Assembly (NCBI RefSeq): GCF_009831215.1
Contig: NZ_WUTW01000002.1
Location: 744,001-808,000 of the forward strand
Origin: Actinomadura rayongensis
GTDB taxonomy: Bacteria; Actinomycetota; Actinomycetes; Streptosporangiales; Streptosporangiaceae
Direction of reading: 5' to 3'
Length of the DNA stretch: 64,000 nucleotides
In this document: positions 55,089 to 63,535 of the stretch, in pieces
Layout: each line of letters starts with the position of its first letter
How positions within the stretch are numbered: the stretch's first letter is position 1
The notes under the pieces: model-generated
Databases searched by the model: none
Told to the model about the DNA's origin: nothing
Seen by the model: only the letters and a program-made list of their open reading frames with translations
Translations under genes and position numbers: made by a program

Positions 55089-55514
55089 ATGGGCCTCGTT
55101 TCCACGGCGTACTCACCCCTTGCATGGCGCGCCGTCGAGCAGTTGCGGACATGGCCCGCGTTGCGGTTGTGGCGGGCCGATTGCGGCTCGGGACGCGCTC
55201 TCGCGATCGCCGAGCGGCAGATCGTCCACCTCCCCGACGCGCACGCTGCCGAGGTGTTCCTGACCTGGCCGGTCATCGAGCGGATGGGGCCGCCGCTGTG
55301 GCGGGCCGAGAACGTCCGCGTCCGGCCGGACGCGGACTGGATCGAGATCGCCCTGTTCGGCGAGACCGACCTGGAGCTGCTGATCTCGCTGACCAGCGTG
55401 GCGATCAAGGCGCACCTGCGGGTCGCCCGCGGCGCCCGGCCGAACGCGCTCTGCCCGCGCGTCACCTGGAGCCGCGCGACCTCGCTGGAAGCCGGGCTGG
55501 CCACGCACGCCTAA
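55089..55514 (+). CDS. DUF5519-like ('luciferase family') protein
   Basis: 141 residues. AIAERQIVHLPDAHAAEVFLTWPVIERMGPPLW and DADWIEIALFGETDLELLISLTSVAIKAHL fit the small actinobacterial proteins labelled luciferase-family/DUF5519. The name is historical; no light-producing activity is implied. The size suits a single alpha/beta domain binding a small ligand. Stand-alone gene. Confidence 0.8.
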   Translation: MGLVSTAYSPLAWRAVEQLRTWPALRLWRADCGSGRALAIAERQIVHLPDAHAAEVFLTWPVIERMGPPLWRAENVRVRPDADWIEIALFGETDLELLISLTSVAIKAHLRVARGARPNALCPRVTWSRATSLEAGLATHA

Positions 55515-55539
55515 TCCGTCCCGGCGCAACGCAGCGCGC

Positions 55540-56000
55540 GTCGCGGTCCACGGAGTTCCGCGCACGTTCGCGCGCCCGCGCAGCGCGGGTGCGCGGCGTT
55601 CCGCGTGAGCTTGCCGGGGCAATGCGCTGATCTGCTGTGCCCCTGACGAGTCTCCGACGCGCGGCGCGGATGCGCGGCGTCCCTCCCAGCTTCCGGTCGC
55701 GCAGCGCAGGTGCGCGATGTTCCGCCGACGCGAGTCCACGGTGTTCCGCGCGGGCTTGCCATCGCGTGGTGCGGGCGCGCGGCGTTTCGCGTGGGCTTGC
55801 CCGAGGGGACGGCGCTGGTTCGCTGCGTGCCGCACGAGTCTTCGACGCGTGGTGCGGATGTGCGGCCTCCTGCGCAGCTTCTGGTTGCGCGGTGTGGTGG
55901 GCGGGGCTTTGACGTGTGGGGCGGGTGTGCGGTTTTTTGCGCGCGTCTGCGATTGCGTGGTGCGGGTGTGCGACGGTTCGTGGGTGCTTGCGGGGTGCGG
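55540..56000. repeat. Degenerate interspersed repeat tract
   Basis: Several diverged copies of a unit of about 40 bp occur, with the shared core GTGCGCGGCGTTCCGCGTG followed by AGCTTGCC or GGCTTGCC. Clear copies are near 55588-55619, 55696-55760, 55762-55801 and 55845-55880. The G+C and codon pattern do not support any of the overlapping ORFs. Origin unknown; it could be a decayed tandem array or several copies of a small mobile repeat. Confidence 0.5.
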
Positions 56001-56087
56001 CGGCGATTTGCCGTGTGTCGGGTGAGGCTTCGGTGTGTGATTGCGGGGGTGGCGGGGCGGGGGCGGGGAGTGGTGGGCGTGTTTCGT

Positions 56088-56108
56088 CTACTACAAGGGC
56101 TGTAGTAG
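56088..56108. repeat. Inverted repeat CTACTACA-N5-TGTAGTAG, copy 1
   Basis: A perfect 8-bp dyad with centre AGGGC, 166 bp upstream of the flippase-like gene. The same dyad with a different centre occurs at 60113-60133. It could be a regulator site (the TACA/TGTA core is seen in BlaI/CopY-type operators, although those have shorter centres) or an element end. Confidence 0.5.
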
Positions 56109-56273
56109 AAAGAATCGCGGCGGGGCCTCTGGGGTGGCTGGGTCGCGGGTGGCGGTTTCCGGCGTGTTTCGAGAAAGTGGGTCCGGCTCGGCGTCGGGAT
56201 CGGCGGCGGGGCCGTCCGGGGGGACGGAAGACGGTGCGCGGCGAAGGAGCCCGCGCGACGGAAGGGCGTACGG

Positions 56274-57335
56274 GTGGGAACGCGTACTGAGACGGGTGCG
56301 GGGCCGCGTCCGCATGGGGCGGCGCGGGTCGTCCGCGCGCTCGGCCGGGTCGCGGCGGCGGAGGCGCCGTTGTCGCGGGTGCTGCTCGGCACGGCGGTGG
56401 CCGCGGCGGTCGTGGCGCTGGCCGTCCGGCATCGGGCGGCGATGGACGCGGGCAGTGAGAGCCTCATCGGCGCGGACCGGCAGTGGCTGCTGCTCGCCTT
56501 CGCCGCCACCGCCGCGATGTGGTGCGTCGGGACGGTCACGCAGCTCGGCTCGATGCCGGTGACGCCCCCGGTCGGACGCGTGTTCGCCGTGCAGGTCGCC
56601 GCCTCGTTCGCCAACCATCTGCTGCCGGCCGGGTCCGGCGGGATGGCGGTGAACGTAAGGTTCCTGCGGCGGTGCGGAATGACGAGGGGCGCGGCCGTCG
56701 GGTCGGTGGGGCTGAACTCGCTCGCCGGGCTGCTGACGCATCTGCTGCTGCTCGCCGTCGCCGTGATCGCGGTGCCGTCCACGCTCGGGATGATCGGCGA
56801 CCGGGTGAGCTGGGACGCCGTCGGGCAGGCCGTCGCGTCCCATGTCTGGATCGCCGTGGCGGTCGCGGGAGTGGCGGCCGTGGCGGCGGTGCTGTGGCTC
56901 GTCCCCGGGAAGCGCGGACGCGCCGTCGTCGCCAAGCTCGCCAGGGCGGGCGCCCGGCTGGTCCGCGAGCTGGCCGCGCTGCGGACCGTCCTCGCCCATC
57001 CGGGACGCGCGGTGGCGCTGTGGCTGGGCTCGCTCGCGGCGCCGCTGCTGCACGGCGTCGTGCTGTTCGCGGTGCTGCGGAGCATCGACGTCCCGATCAC
57101 GGCCGGCATCACGGTCGTGGTCTACGTCGTCGTCTCCTCGGTGTCGGCCCTGCTGCCGTCGCCCGGCGGGATCGGCGGGCTGGACGTCGTGCTCGTCGCC
57201 GGGCTGATCTGGGCGGGCGTCCCGTCCCCCGCGGCGCTCGGCGCGGTCGTCGGGTACCGGCTGATCACCGTCTGGCTGCCGCTGGTGCCGGGCGCGTTCG
57301 TGCTGGCCGTGCTGCTGCGCCGCAGGATCATCTGA
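56274..57335 (+). CDS. YbhN/AglD-like flippase-fold membrane protein (LPG synthase TM family)
   Basis: 353 residues with about eight membrane helices (VLLGTAVAAAVVALAV, LLLAFAATAAMWCVG, LLTHLLLLAVAVIAVP, IAVAVAGVAAVAAVLWLV, LLHGVVLFAVL, ITVVVYVVVSSVSALLP, LVPGAFVLAVLL). Family blocks are FANHLLPAGSGGMAVNVRFLRR and LPSPGGIGGLDVVLVAGLIWAGV. These UPF0104 proteins are thought to move or modify lipid-linked sugars. It converges with a PAP2 gene whose open frame overlaps its 3' end. It fits an envelope-lipid group with the glycosyltransferase at 58069. Confidence 0.9.
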   Translation: MGTRTETGAGPRPHGAARVVRALGRVAAAEAPLSRVLLGTAVAAAVVALAVRHRAAMDAGSESLIGADRQWLLLAFAATAAMWCVGTVTQLGSMPVTPPVGRVFAVQVAASFANHLLPAGSGGMAVNVRFLRRCGMTRGAAVGSVGLNSLAGLLTHLLLLAVAVIAVPSTLGMIGDRVSWDAVGQAVASHVWIAVAVAGVAAVAAVLWLVPGKRGRAVVAKLARAGARLVRELAALRTVLAHPGRAVALWLGSLAAPLLHGVVLFAVLRSIDVPITAGITVVVYVVVSSVSALLPSPGGIGGLDVVLVAGLIWAGVPSPAALGAVVGYRLITVWLPLVPGAFVLAVLLRRRII

Positions 57336-58072
57336 ACCGTCGCCCGGACGGGCAGCGGGCCGGGCAGCGCGCGCCGCGCGGACAAGGCGACCGCCACGCC
57401 CGCGAAGACGTCCAGCAGGTAGTGGTTCGCCGTGGCCATCACGACCAGAGCGGTCGTCGTCGGGTACAGGACGACCAGGAACCGCGCCCGCGGGTACCGC
57501 CGCAGCAGCGCGAACGCGACCAGGGCCGTCCACGTCGCCCACGCCAGGTGCAGGGACGGCATCGCGCCGAACTGGTCGGCGGTGACGGGCCCGCCGTGCG
57601 TCGTCCCGAACCCGGCCGCCGCCACCGAGTCGATGTAGTCCTCGCCCGGCAGCAGGCGGGGCGGCATGACGGGCAGGAAGAAGTACACCGTCATCCCGAC
57701 GAGGTTCGTCGCGACGAGCGCGTTGCGCGCCCCCCGGTAGAGCCCGGGCCCCGCGACGTAGCACCACACCAGGACGGACATCGTCGCGCTGATATGGACG
57801 TACTGGTACCAGTCGACCGCCGCGATGGCCAGGAAATCGTGGCGCTCGACCCAGTGGTTCATGGCGCGTTCGATGTCGATGTGCAGGAAGCGCTCGACGT
57901 CCAGGACGTCCCGGCCGTGCGTCAGGGCGCGCCCCTGCCGCGCGTCGGCGAACGAGCGGACGTAGTCGTACACGCGCAGCAGCACGAAGACGATGAGCAG
58001 TTCGCCGAGCAGCCGGGGGCGCCGCACGCGGGGCGCGGCCACGGCCGCCGCGTCCCGCCGGGGGGAGATCAC
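57122..58072 (-). CDS. PAP2-superfamily membrane phosphatase/transferase
   Basis: 316 codons from the GTG at 58072, which overlaps the glycosyltransferase stop (GTGA). Membrane helices include LLIVFVLLRVYDYV, ISATMSVLVWCYVAG, ALVATNLVGMTVYFFL and FLVVLYPTTTALVVMA. The catalytic motifs are GAMPSLHLAWATW and ANHYLLDVFAG, as in AUR1-like PAP2 enzymes acting on lipid phosphates or inositol lipids. The frame continues about 75 residues past the last helix as a Ser/Thr-rich tail antisense to the flippase gene; that tail may be an accident of missing stops. Confidence 0.88.
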   Translation of the reverse strand: MISPRRDAAAVAAPRVRRPRLLGELLIVFVLLRVYDYVRSFADARQGRALTHGRDVLDVERFLHIDIERAMNHWVERHDFLAIAAVDWYQYVHISATMSVLVWCYVAGPGLYRGARNALVATNLVGMTVYFFLPVMPPRLLPGEDYIDSVAAAGFGTTHGGPVTADQFGAMPSLHLAWATWTALVAFALLRRYPRARFLVVLYPTTTALVVMATANHYLLDVFAGVAVALSARRALPGPLPVRATVQMILRRSSTASTNAPGTSGSQTVISRYPTTAPSAAGDGTPAQISPATSTTSSPPIPPGDGSRADTEETTT

Positions 58073-59184
58073 GCCGATCGCTCGGCCCGCCCGTGCAGTC
58101 GCGCCGCGGCGCGGCCGTACATGTCCTCGGTGAGCGCCAGGACGTCCGGCCAGGTCACGGGGGGCGGAACGGTCCGGCTGCGCGCGGCGACGCGGGCCCG
58201 CAGGTCGGCGTCGGCCGCGAGCCGCACGATGGCCTCGACCATCGCGTCGTCGCTGTCCACGAGCAGTCCCTCCTCGCCGTGCCCGACGAACTCGCGGATG
58301 CCGCCCTCGGCGCGGGCGACGACGGGCACCCCGGCGCAGCGCGCCTCCAGCGCCGCGATCCCGAACGATTCCAGCATGGCGGGCGCGACGAACAGGTCGG
58401 CTCGGCGGAACAGGTCGCGGATGTGCGCGCGGTCGACCCGGCCGGGCAGGCTCACCCAGCCCATGCCGTGCCGCCGCAGATGGCGCTCGACGGAGCGGCG
58501 CTCGGGGCCGTCCCCGGCGATCACCGCGCGCAGCCGGACGCGTGGCGCGAGCAGGTCGTGCGCGCGGCGCAGCATCCGGACGAGCTGCAGCGGCCGTTTG
58601 CGCCGCGCGAGCCGCATCACCGCGACGACCAGCACCTCGCCGGGCTCGCGCGGCGCCGGCTCGACCTGCCAGCGCGCGGCGTCGATGCCGTTGGGCAGCA
58701 CGAACACCGGCTTCGGCCCGACGAGGCGGCGGACGGGCTCGGCGGCGGCGTCGCTGACGGCCGTCCACACGGCGGGCAGCGCGGACCAGCGCGACACGCC
58801 GTCCAGCAGCCGGAACGCGGGCTCCATGTAGGAGATCAGCGAGTGGACGGTCACGACGGTCGGCAGCTCGGCGGCCAGCGCGAGCCCGGCGAACGACAGC
58901 GGCGAGAACGGCCCGGCGTGGACGTGCAGGACGTCGTACTTCCCGTCCCGGACCAGCCGCCGCCCGGCCCACGGCGCGGCGGGGTGCAGAGCGGCCGGGA
59001 ACGGCAGGCCCTCGGTCGCGCGGCGGACGGGCGGGCCGTCCCGCTCGTCCCGGTCGCCCGGCGTGGACGTGATGACCGTCACGTCGTGGCCCGCGTCGAG
59101 CTGGCGCGAGGCGAGGTCGTGGACCTGCATCTCGATGCCGCCGAGGCGCGGCAGGTAGTAGTCGGTGACGTGGGCGATTCTCAT
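58069..59184 (-). CDS. GT4-family glycosyltransferase (PimB-like)
   Basis: 371 residues. IAHVTDYYLPRLGGIEMQVHDLASRQLDAGHDVTVIT is the classic N-terminal GT4 loop. VVAVMRLARRKRPLQLVRMLRR and APAMLESFGIAALEARCAGVPVVARAEGGIREFV carry the donor-binding E-x7-E motif. Similar enzymes mannosylate phosphatidylinositol or related lipids from GDP-mannose. It is coupled to the PAP2 gene and is divergent from the PIG-L gene with 56 bp between. The lipid substrate is inferred from the membrane partners. Confidence 0.92.
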   Translation of the reverse strand: MRIAHVTDYYLPRLGGIEMQVHDLASRQLDAGHDVTVITSTPGDRDERDGPPVRRATEGLPFPAALHPAAPWAGRRLVRDGKYDVLHVHAGPFSPLSFAGLALAAELPTVVTVHSLISYMEPAFRLLDGVSRWSALPAVWTAVSDAAAEPVRRLVGPKPVFVLPNGIDAARWQVEPAPREPGEVLVVAVMRLARRKRPLQLVRMLRRAHDLLAPRVRLRAVIAGDGPERRSVERHLRRHGMGWVSLPGRVDRAHIRDLFRRADLFVAPAMLESFGIAALEARCAGVPVVARAEGGIREFVGHGEEGLLVDSDDAMVEAIVRLAADADLRARVAARSRTVPPPVTWPDVLALTEDMYGRAAARLHGRAERSA

Positions 59185-59240
59185 GGGCGCGCGCTCCGGG
59201 GCGGATCGACCCGTCCGTCCGGCGCGGGCAGACTGTGGGG

Positions 59241-60056
59241 ATGCCGTACACGCTCGTGTCGTTCCACGCCCATCCCGACGACGAGGCGCTGCTGACCGCC
59301 GGAACGCTGGCGCGGGCCGCCGCCGAGGGCCACCGGGTGGTGCTGGTGGTCGCGACCGTCGGGGAGGCGGGGCTGGCGGCGTCCGCCGACCGGGCCGACG
59401 GCGCGCTCGGCGAACGGCGGCTCGGCGAGCTGCGCCGGTCGGCCGCCGCGCTCGGCTGCGCGCGGGTGGAGTGGCTCGGGTACGCGGACTCCGGCATGGC
59501 GGACGACCCGTCCGGGCACCCCGACGCGTTCGCCGACGCCGAGGTGGACGAGGCCGCGCGACGACTCGCCGAGATTCTGCGCGAGGAAGACGCCGACGTC
59601 CTGACCGTCTACGACAAGGCGGGCGGCTACGGCCATCCCGACCACGTGCAGGTCCACCACGTCGGCGTCCGGGCGGCGGAGCTGGCCGGGACGCCCGTCG
59701 TCCTGGAGGCGACCGTGGACCGGCGGGCGCTGCGCCGCGCGCTGCGGCTGATCTCCCGGCTGCCCGGCATTCCCGCCGACTTCGGCCCGGACCGGTTCGC
59801 GACCGCCTACACGGCGCCCGAGCACCTGACGCACCGGGTCGACGTCCGCCGCTTCGCCGCGCACAAGCGCGCCGCGATGGCCGCGCACGCCACGCAGGCC
59901 GGATCGGACGCGGGCGTGCGGACGCTCGCCGTGCTGCTGAAGCTCCCGATGCCGCTGTTCCGCGCCGCGCTCGGCCGCGAGTGGTTCACCGAGCGGGGCC
60001 GGACGCCCGCCCGTCCGCTGCTGGACGACGTCTTCGCCGGCCTCCGCGAGCGCTGA
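59241..60056 (+). CDS. PIG-L family deacetylase (MshB/Mca-like)
   Basis: 271 residues from the ATG at 59241; a GTG at 59235 is possible but has worse spacing. The zinc motif HPDDE is at 11-15 (FHAHPDDEALLTAGTLARA). GYADSGM and GGYGHPDHVQVHHVGV are the other conserved blocks, closer to MshB/Mca and antibiotic-conjugate amidases than the gene at 17955. Likely substrate: a GlcNAc- or GlcN-containing conjugate. It is divergent from the glycosyltransferase and may share a promoter region with it. Confidence 0.9.
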   Translation: MPYTLVSFHAHPDDEALLTAGTLARAAAEGHRVVLVVATVGEAGLAASADRADGALGERRLGELRRSAAALGCARVEWLGYADSGMADDPSGHPDAFADAEVDEAARRLAEILREEDADVLTVYDKAGGYGHPDHVQVHHVGVRAAELAGTPVVLEATVDRRALRRALRLISRLPGIPADFGPDRFATAYTAPEHLTHRVDVRRFAAHKRAAMAAHATQAGSDAGVRTLAVLLKLPMPLFRAALGREWFTERGRTPARPLLDDVFAGLRER

Positions 60057-60112
60057 ACGGCTCGTCCTCGCGTCCATCACCGTGCCTCACATCCCACCTT
60101 GATCACGGCAAT

Positions 60113-60133
60113 CTACTACAAACGCTGTAGTAG
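60113..60133. repeat. Inverted repeat CTACTACA-N5-TGTAGTAG, copy 2
   Basis: The same perfect 8-bp dyad as at 56088, with centre AACGC, placed between the convergent ends of the PIG-L and PucR-type genes. In this position a bidirectional terminator is as likely as a protein site. Confidence 0.5.
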
Positions 60134-60148
60134 CTTTGACCGACCCGG

Positions 60149-61348
60149 TCAGGACGCGTTCTCGCGTGCGGTCGCGAGCCACAGATGCAGCAGCATGTGC
60201 AGTTCGAGATGCTGCGACGGGTCGTCCAGCGCCTCGCCGAACAGCGCCTGGAGGTTGCGGACGCGGTACCGGACGGTCTGCGGATGCACGTGCAGCCGCT
60301 GCGCCGCCTCGGTCGCGTTGAACCGGCTCTGGAAGCAGGCGATGAGCGTCTCGGCGAGCGCGATCCGTCCGGACGGCCGGACCCGCAGCAGCGGCGCGAG
60401 CCGCCGTTCGATCGCGCGGGACGCGAGGTCGGGGTCCTGCATGAGCATGAGGATCGGCAGGTGGTCGGTGGCGAAGACCGTCCCCTCCTCCGGCAGGACG
60501 CCGCCCCGGACCAGCGACAGCGCCTGCCGCGCCCAGCGCAGCGACTTGGCGGCCTCGGCGGGCGCGACGGCGGGGCCGACGACGCTGGTCTCGCCCTTCA
60601 GCATCGTCTCCAGGACGGCGCGGCGGCCGGGTCCCTCGGGGTCCACGACGATGAGGAACGGCTCGGGCGCGTGGAAGGCGGTGAGCACGTCCGGCGGCAG
60701 CGGGCCGAGGTCCTCGGGCGGGCCGGCGAACGCGACCGCGCCGACCGACTTCGGGAGCGGCCAGCGGATCTCCTGCGCCAGTTCGGCGATCCTGGCGGGC
60801 GCGGGCTTGTCCCCGACGAGCAGGTCCACGAGCCGGCGGCGGCTGATCTCGAAGCGGTTGCCGGCGCCCTCGGACGCCTCGGCGTGCCCTTCGGCGGCGG
60901 CGGCGATGAGGTGGTTGTGGTAGACGAACAGGGCGTCGGTCATCTGCGCCATCGTCGCGGGCGCGGTGTCCATGCCGAGCCGGTCGGCCTCCTCGGTCAG
61001 CCGCCGGAACGCGACGCCCGCGCCGATCCGCAGGCTGGTCTGGAGCGGGATGAGGGTGCGTCCCTCGCACGCCTCGCCGAAGCCGAGGTCGCGCCAGAAC
61101 TTCAGGATGTCGGTGGACGGCAGGGACGGCGTCGCCATCAGCGCGAGGAAGTGGTCGATCGTCCAGGCGTTGGCCTGCTCCAGGATCTCGACGGCGCGGG
61201 GATCGTGGAAGTAGGCGTACTCGGGCACCTGCCGCATGATCTCGGCGACCGCCTCCTTGGCGATCTCCGGCACGTAGCGGCGCACGACCGTACAGCGGTC
61301 CGCGAGATCCTTGCCCGTGACCTGGAGTTCGATACGCGTCGAGGTCAT
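60149..61348 (-). CDS. PucR/CdaR-type transcription regulator
   Basis: 399 residues. The N-terminal part is a helical RsbT/PAS-like sensing region (VVRRYVPEIAKEAVAEIMRQVPEYA). The middle is a GGDEF-like CdaR domain. The C terminus is an HTH_30 (IALAETLIACFQSRFNATEAAQRLHVHPQTVRYRVRNLQALFG) at about 343-385. GGAGGG at seven bases precedes the ATG at 61348. Such proteins control purine, sugar-acid or lipid genes and often their own neighbours. The inducer is unknown. Confidence 0.9.
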   Translation of the reverse strand: MTSTRIELQVTGKDLADRCTVVRRYVPEIAKEAVAEIMRQVPEYAYFHDPRAVEILEQANAWTIDHFLALMATPSLPSTDILKFWRDLGFGEACEGRTLIPLQTSLRIGAGVAFRRLTEEADRLGMDTAPATMAQMTDALFVYHNHLIAAAAEGHAEASEGAGNRFEISRRRLVDLLVGDKPAPARIAELAQEIRWPLPKSVGAVAFAGPPEDLGPLPPDVLTAFHAPEPFLIVVDPEGPGRRAVLETMLKGETSVVGPAVAPAEAAKSLRWARQALSLVRGGVLPEEGTVFATDHLPILMLMQDPDLASRAIERRLAPLLRVRPSGRIALAETLIACFQSRFNATEAAQRLHVHPQTVRYRVRNLQALFGEALDDPSQHLELHMLLHLWLATARENAS

Positions 61349-61567
61349 CGGCCCTCCCGAGCGCCGTCCGATCCCGCCCACGGGGGCGGGCGCCCGTCAG
61401 TCAGGCCGTGAGCATATCCGGCCGCGCGACCGGGTGGACAGCTAGTGCGCCGCGTGAGCCCGACCCGGCCGTGTCTTGTCCGGCGTTGAGTAGTTCCCCG
61501 GCGGCGCCGCTCCGTACGGTCGGCGTCCGGCGGCGCTCGGGCCGCCTCCCCACCCCCTGGAGGTCTC

Positions 61568-62236
61568 ATGCGTCGGATTCTCGGCGGGCTCGCCGCGCTC
61601 GCGGCGGCGGCCGGCCTGGTCGGCCAGGTCCCCGCGGCGCACGCCGCGGAGCGCGACCCGGTCGTCTTCGTCCACGGCTACTCCGGCAGCGCCGCCAACT
61701 GGAAGACGGCCAAGTCCGTGTTCGAGCAGGCCGGGTACCAGAGCGACCGGCTGTTCGCCTACGAGTACAACTCCTACGGTGACAACAAGACCAACGCCCA
61801 GGGGCTCGCGAAGTACATCGAGGACGTCAAGGCCAAGACCGGCGCGGCCAAGGTCGACATCGTCAACCACTCGATGGGCGGCCTCGTCAGCCTCTGGTAC
61901 CTCAAGGAGCTGAACGGCAACCCGAACGTGGACCACCTCGCGTCGATCGCGGGCGCCAACCACGGCACGCAGTCGGCGGTCTGGTGCTCGTTCTTCACGA
62001 CGTGCCGCCAGATGACGCCGGGGTCGGCGTTCATCAAGCAGCTCACCACCGGCGACGAGACGCCCGGCGCGACGAAGTACGCCACGTGGTACTCGCCGGC
62101 CGACGGCGTGATCAACCCGTACAAGAGCACCAAGCTCGACGGCGCGACCAACAACGAGATCCCGAACCAGACGCACATGGGCTTCCTGAAGGACACGTCC
62201 GTGCTGACGAGCATCGCCGCGTTCCTCGGCTCCTGA
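61568..62236 (+). CDS. Secreted triacylglycerol lipase / esterase
   Basis: 222 residues with a Sec signal (LGGLAALAAAAGLVGQVPAAHA, cleavage near 26-27). The alpha/beta-hydrolase core has the oxyanion HGYSG (36-40), nucleophile S102 in NHSMGG, an acidic residue in YSPADGV and His in NQTHMGF. Compact actinobacterial LipA/EstA type. Two Cys (WCSFFTTC) could form a disulphide. GGAGG precedes the ATG. Confidence 0.93.
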   Translation: MRRILGGLAALAAAAGLVGQVPAAHAAERDPVVFVHGYSGSAANWKTAKSVFEQAGYQSDRLFAYEYNSYGDNKTNAQGLAKYIEDVKAKTGAAKVDIVNHSMGGLVSLWYLKELNGNPNVDHLASIAGANHGTQSAVWCSFFTTCRQMTPGSAFIKQLTTGDETPGATKYATWYSPADGVINPYKSTKLDGATNNEIPNQTHMGFLKDTSVLTSIAAFLGS

Positions 62237-62267
62237 GGCCGGTGTGGCGCGCCGCCGGGCCGTCCCG

Positions 62268-63488
62268 TCAGCGCGCCACGCCGTACCTGCCCAGTTCGAG
62301 GCGCGCGACGACGCCCCGGTGGACCTCGTCGGGGCCGTCGGCGAGGCGGAGCGCCCGCGCGACCGTCCACGCGGCGGCGAGCGGGTAGTCGTCGGACAGG
62401 CCCGCGCCGCCGTGCATCTGCATCGCCATGTCCACGACCTGCTGCGCCATCAGCGGGACGGCGACCTTGATCTGCGACACCTGCGACAGCGCGCCGAGGA
62501 TGCCCTGCGTGTCCAGCAGCCAGGCGGTGTAGAGGACGAGCAGCCGCGCCTGGTCGATCGCGATGCGCGCGTCGGCGATGCGCTCGCGGTTGCCGCCGAG
62601 GTTCACCAGCGGTTTGCGGAACGCGACCCGCTCGGCGCCCCGGCGGCACGCGGCCTCCAGCGCGGCCTCGGCGAGCCCGATCAGCCGCATGCAGTGGTGG
62701 ACGCGGCCCGGGCCGAGCCGGTTCTGCCCGATCTCGAAGCCCTGGCCCGGCGCGCCGACCAGCGCGGACGCGGGCAGCCGCACATTGTCGAACCGCACGA
62801 CGCCGTGGCCTGACGGCTCGTCGTAGCGGCCCATGACGGGCAGCATCCGCTCCACGGTGACGCCGTCCGCGCGGCGCGGGACGGCCACGATCGAATGCTG
62901 CCGGTGCCGGTGCGCGTCGGGGTCGGTGAGGCCCATGAAGAGAAGGACCTCGCAGCGCGGGTGGCCGGCGCCGGTGCTGAACCACTTGCGGCCGTTGAGG
63001 ACGACCTCGTCGCCGTCCAGGACGGCGGTCGCCTCGACGTTCGTGGGGTCGGACGAGGCGACGTCCGGCTCGGTCATGCAGAACGCGGAGCGGATCTCGC
63101 CGTCCAGCAGCGGGCGCAGCCAGCGCTCCTTCTGCTCCTTCGTTCCGTAGTGGTAGAGCACCTCCATGTTCCCGGTGTCGGGGGCGTTGCAGTTGAAGAC
63201 CTCGGCGGCGATGAAGGAGCGTCCCATCAGCTCGGCGACGGGCGCGTACTCGCTGACCGTCAGGCCCGCGCCCTCCCGCTCGTCCGGGAGGAAGAGGTTC
63301 CACAGGCCCGCCGCGCGCGCCGCCGCCTTCAGCTCCTCGATCACCGGCAGGACGCGCCACCGCTCGGGCTCGGGGAGGGCGAGCAGTTCGCGTAGATAGT
63401 CCTCTTCGACGGGCGCGATGCGCTCGGCGATGAAGGCGCGGACGCGCTCGGTGTAGTCGCGGGCCCTGTCCGACGGGGTGAAGTCCAT
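62268..63488 (-). CDS. Acyl-CoA dehydrogenase
   Basis: 406 residues. FAD/substrate signatures are RSAFCMTEPDVASSDPTNVEATAV, VVLNGRKWFSTGAGHPRCEVLLFMGLTDP and a C-terminal MQMHGGAGLSDDYPLAAAW (ACAD_1 motif). It oxidises an acyl-CoA at the alpha-beta position with FAD. The form with GRKWFSTGAGHP is common in actinobacteria for short or branched substrates. It is divergent from a TetR regulator with 47 bp between and a perfect palindrome in the gap. Confidence 0.94.
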   Translation of the reverse strand: MDFTPSDRARDYTERVRAFIAERIAPVEEDYLRELLALPEPERWRVLPVIEELKAAARAAGLWNLFLPDEREGAGLTVSEYAPVAELMGRSFIAAEVFNCNAPDTGNMEVLYHYGTKEQKERWLRPLLDGEIRSAFCMTEPDVASSDPTNVEATAVLDGDEVVLNGRKWFSTGAGHPRCEVLLFMGLTDPDAHRHRQHSIVAVPRRADGVTVERMLPVMGRYDEPSGHGVVRFDNVRLPASALVGAPGQGFEIGQNRLGPGRVHHCMRLIGLAEAALEAACRRGAERVAFRKPLVNLGGNRERIADARIAIDQARLLVLYTAWLLDTQGILGALSQVSQIKVAVPLMAQQVVDMAMQMHGGAGLSDDYPLAAAWTVARALRLADGPDEVHRGVVARLELGRYGVAR

Positions 63489-63503
63489 GCCGGGTCCTCC
63501 TTA

Positions 63504-63518
63504 TTGAGCAATGCTCAA
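63504..63518. promoter_or_regulatory. TetR-type operator between acyl-CoA dehydrogenase and regulator
   Basis: TTGAGCA-A-TGCTCAA is a perfect 7-bp palindrome with one central base, lying 16 bp from the dehydrogenase ATG and 18 bp from the regulator GTG. The size and position suit autoregulation and repression of the dehydrogenase. Confidence 0.75.
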
Positions 63519-63535
63519 CACGATAGCCTGGACGG

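Noticed and set aside
59235..59240. GTG start two codons upstream for the PIG-L gene
   Set aside because: The ATG at 59241 has the more usual spacing to the upstream purine-rich bases and fits family starts; the difference is trivial.
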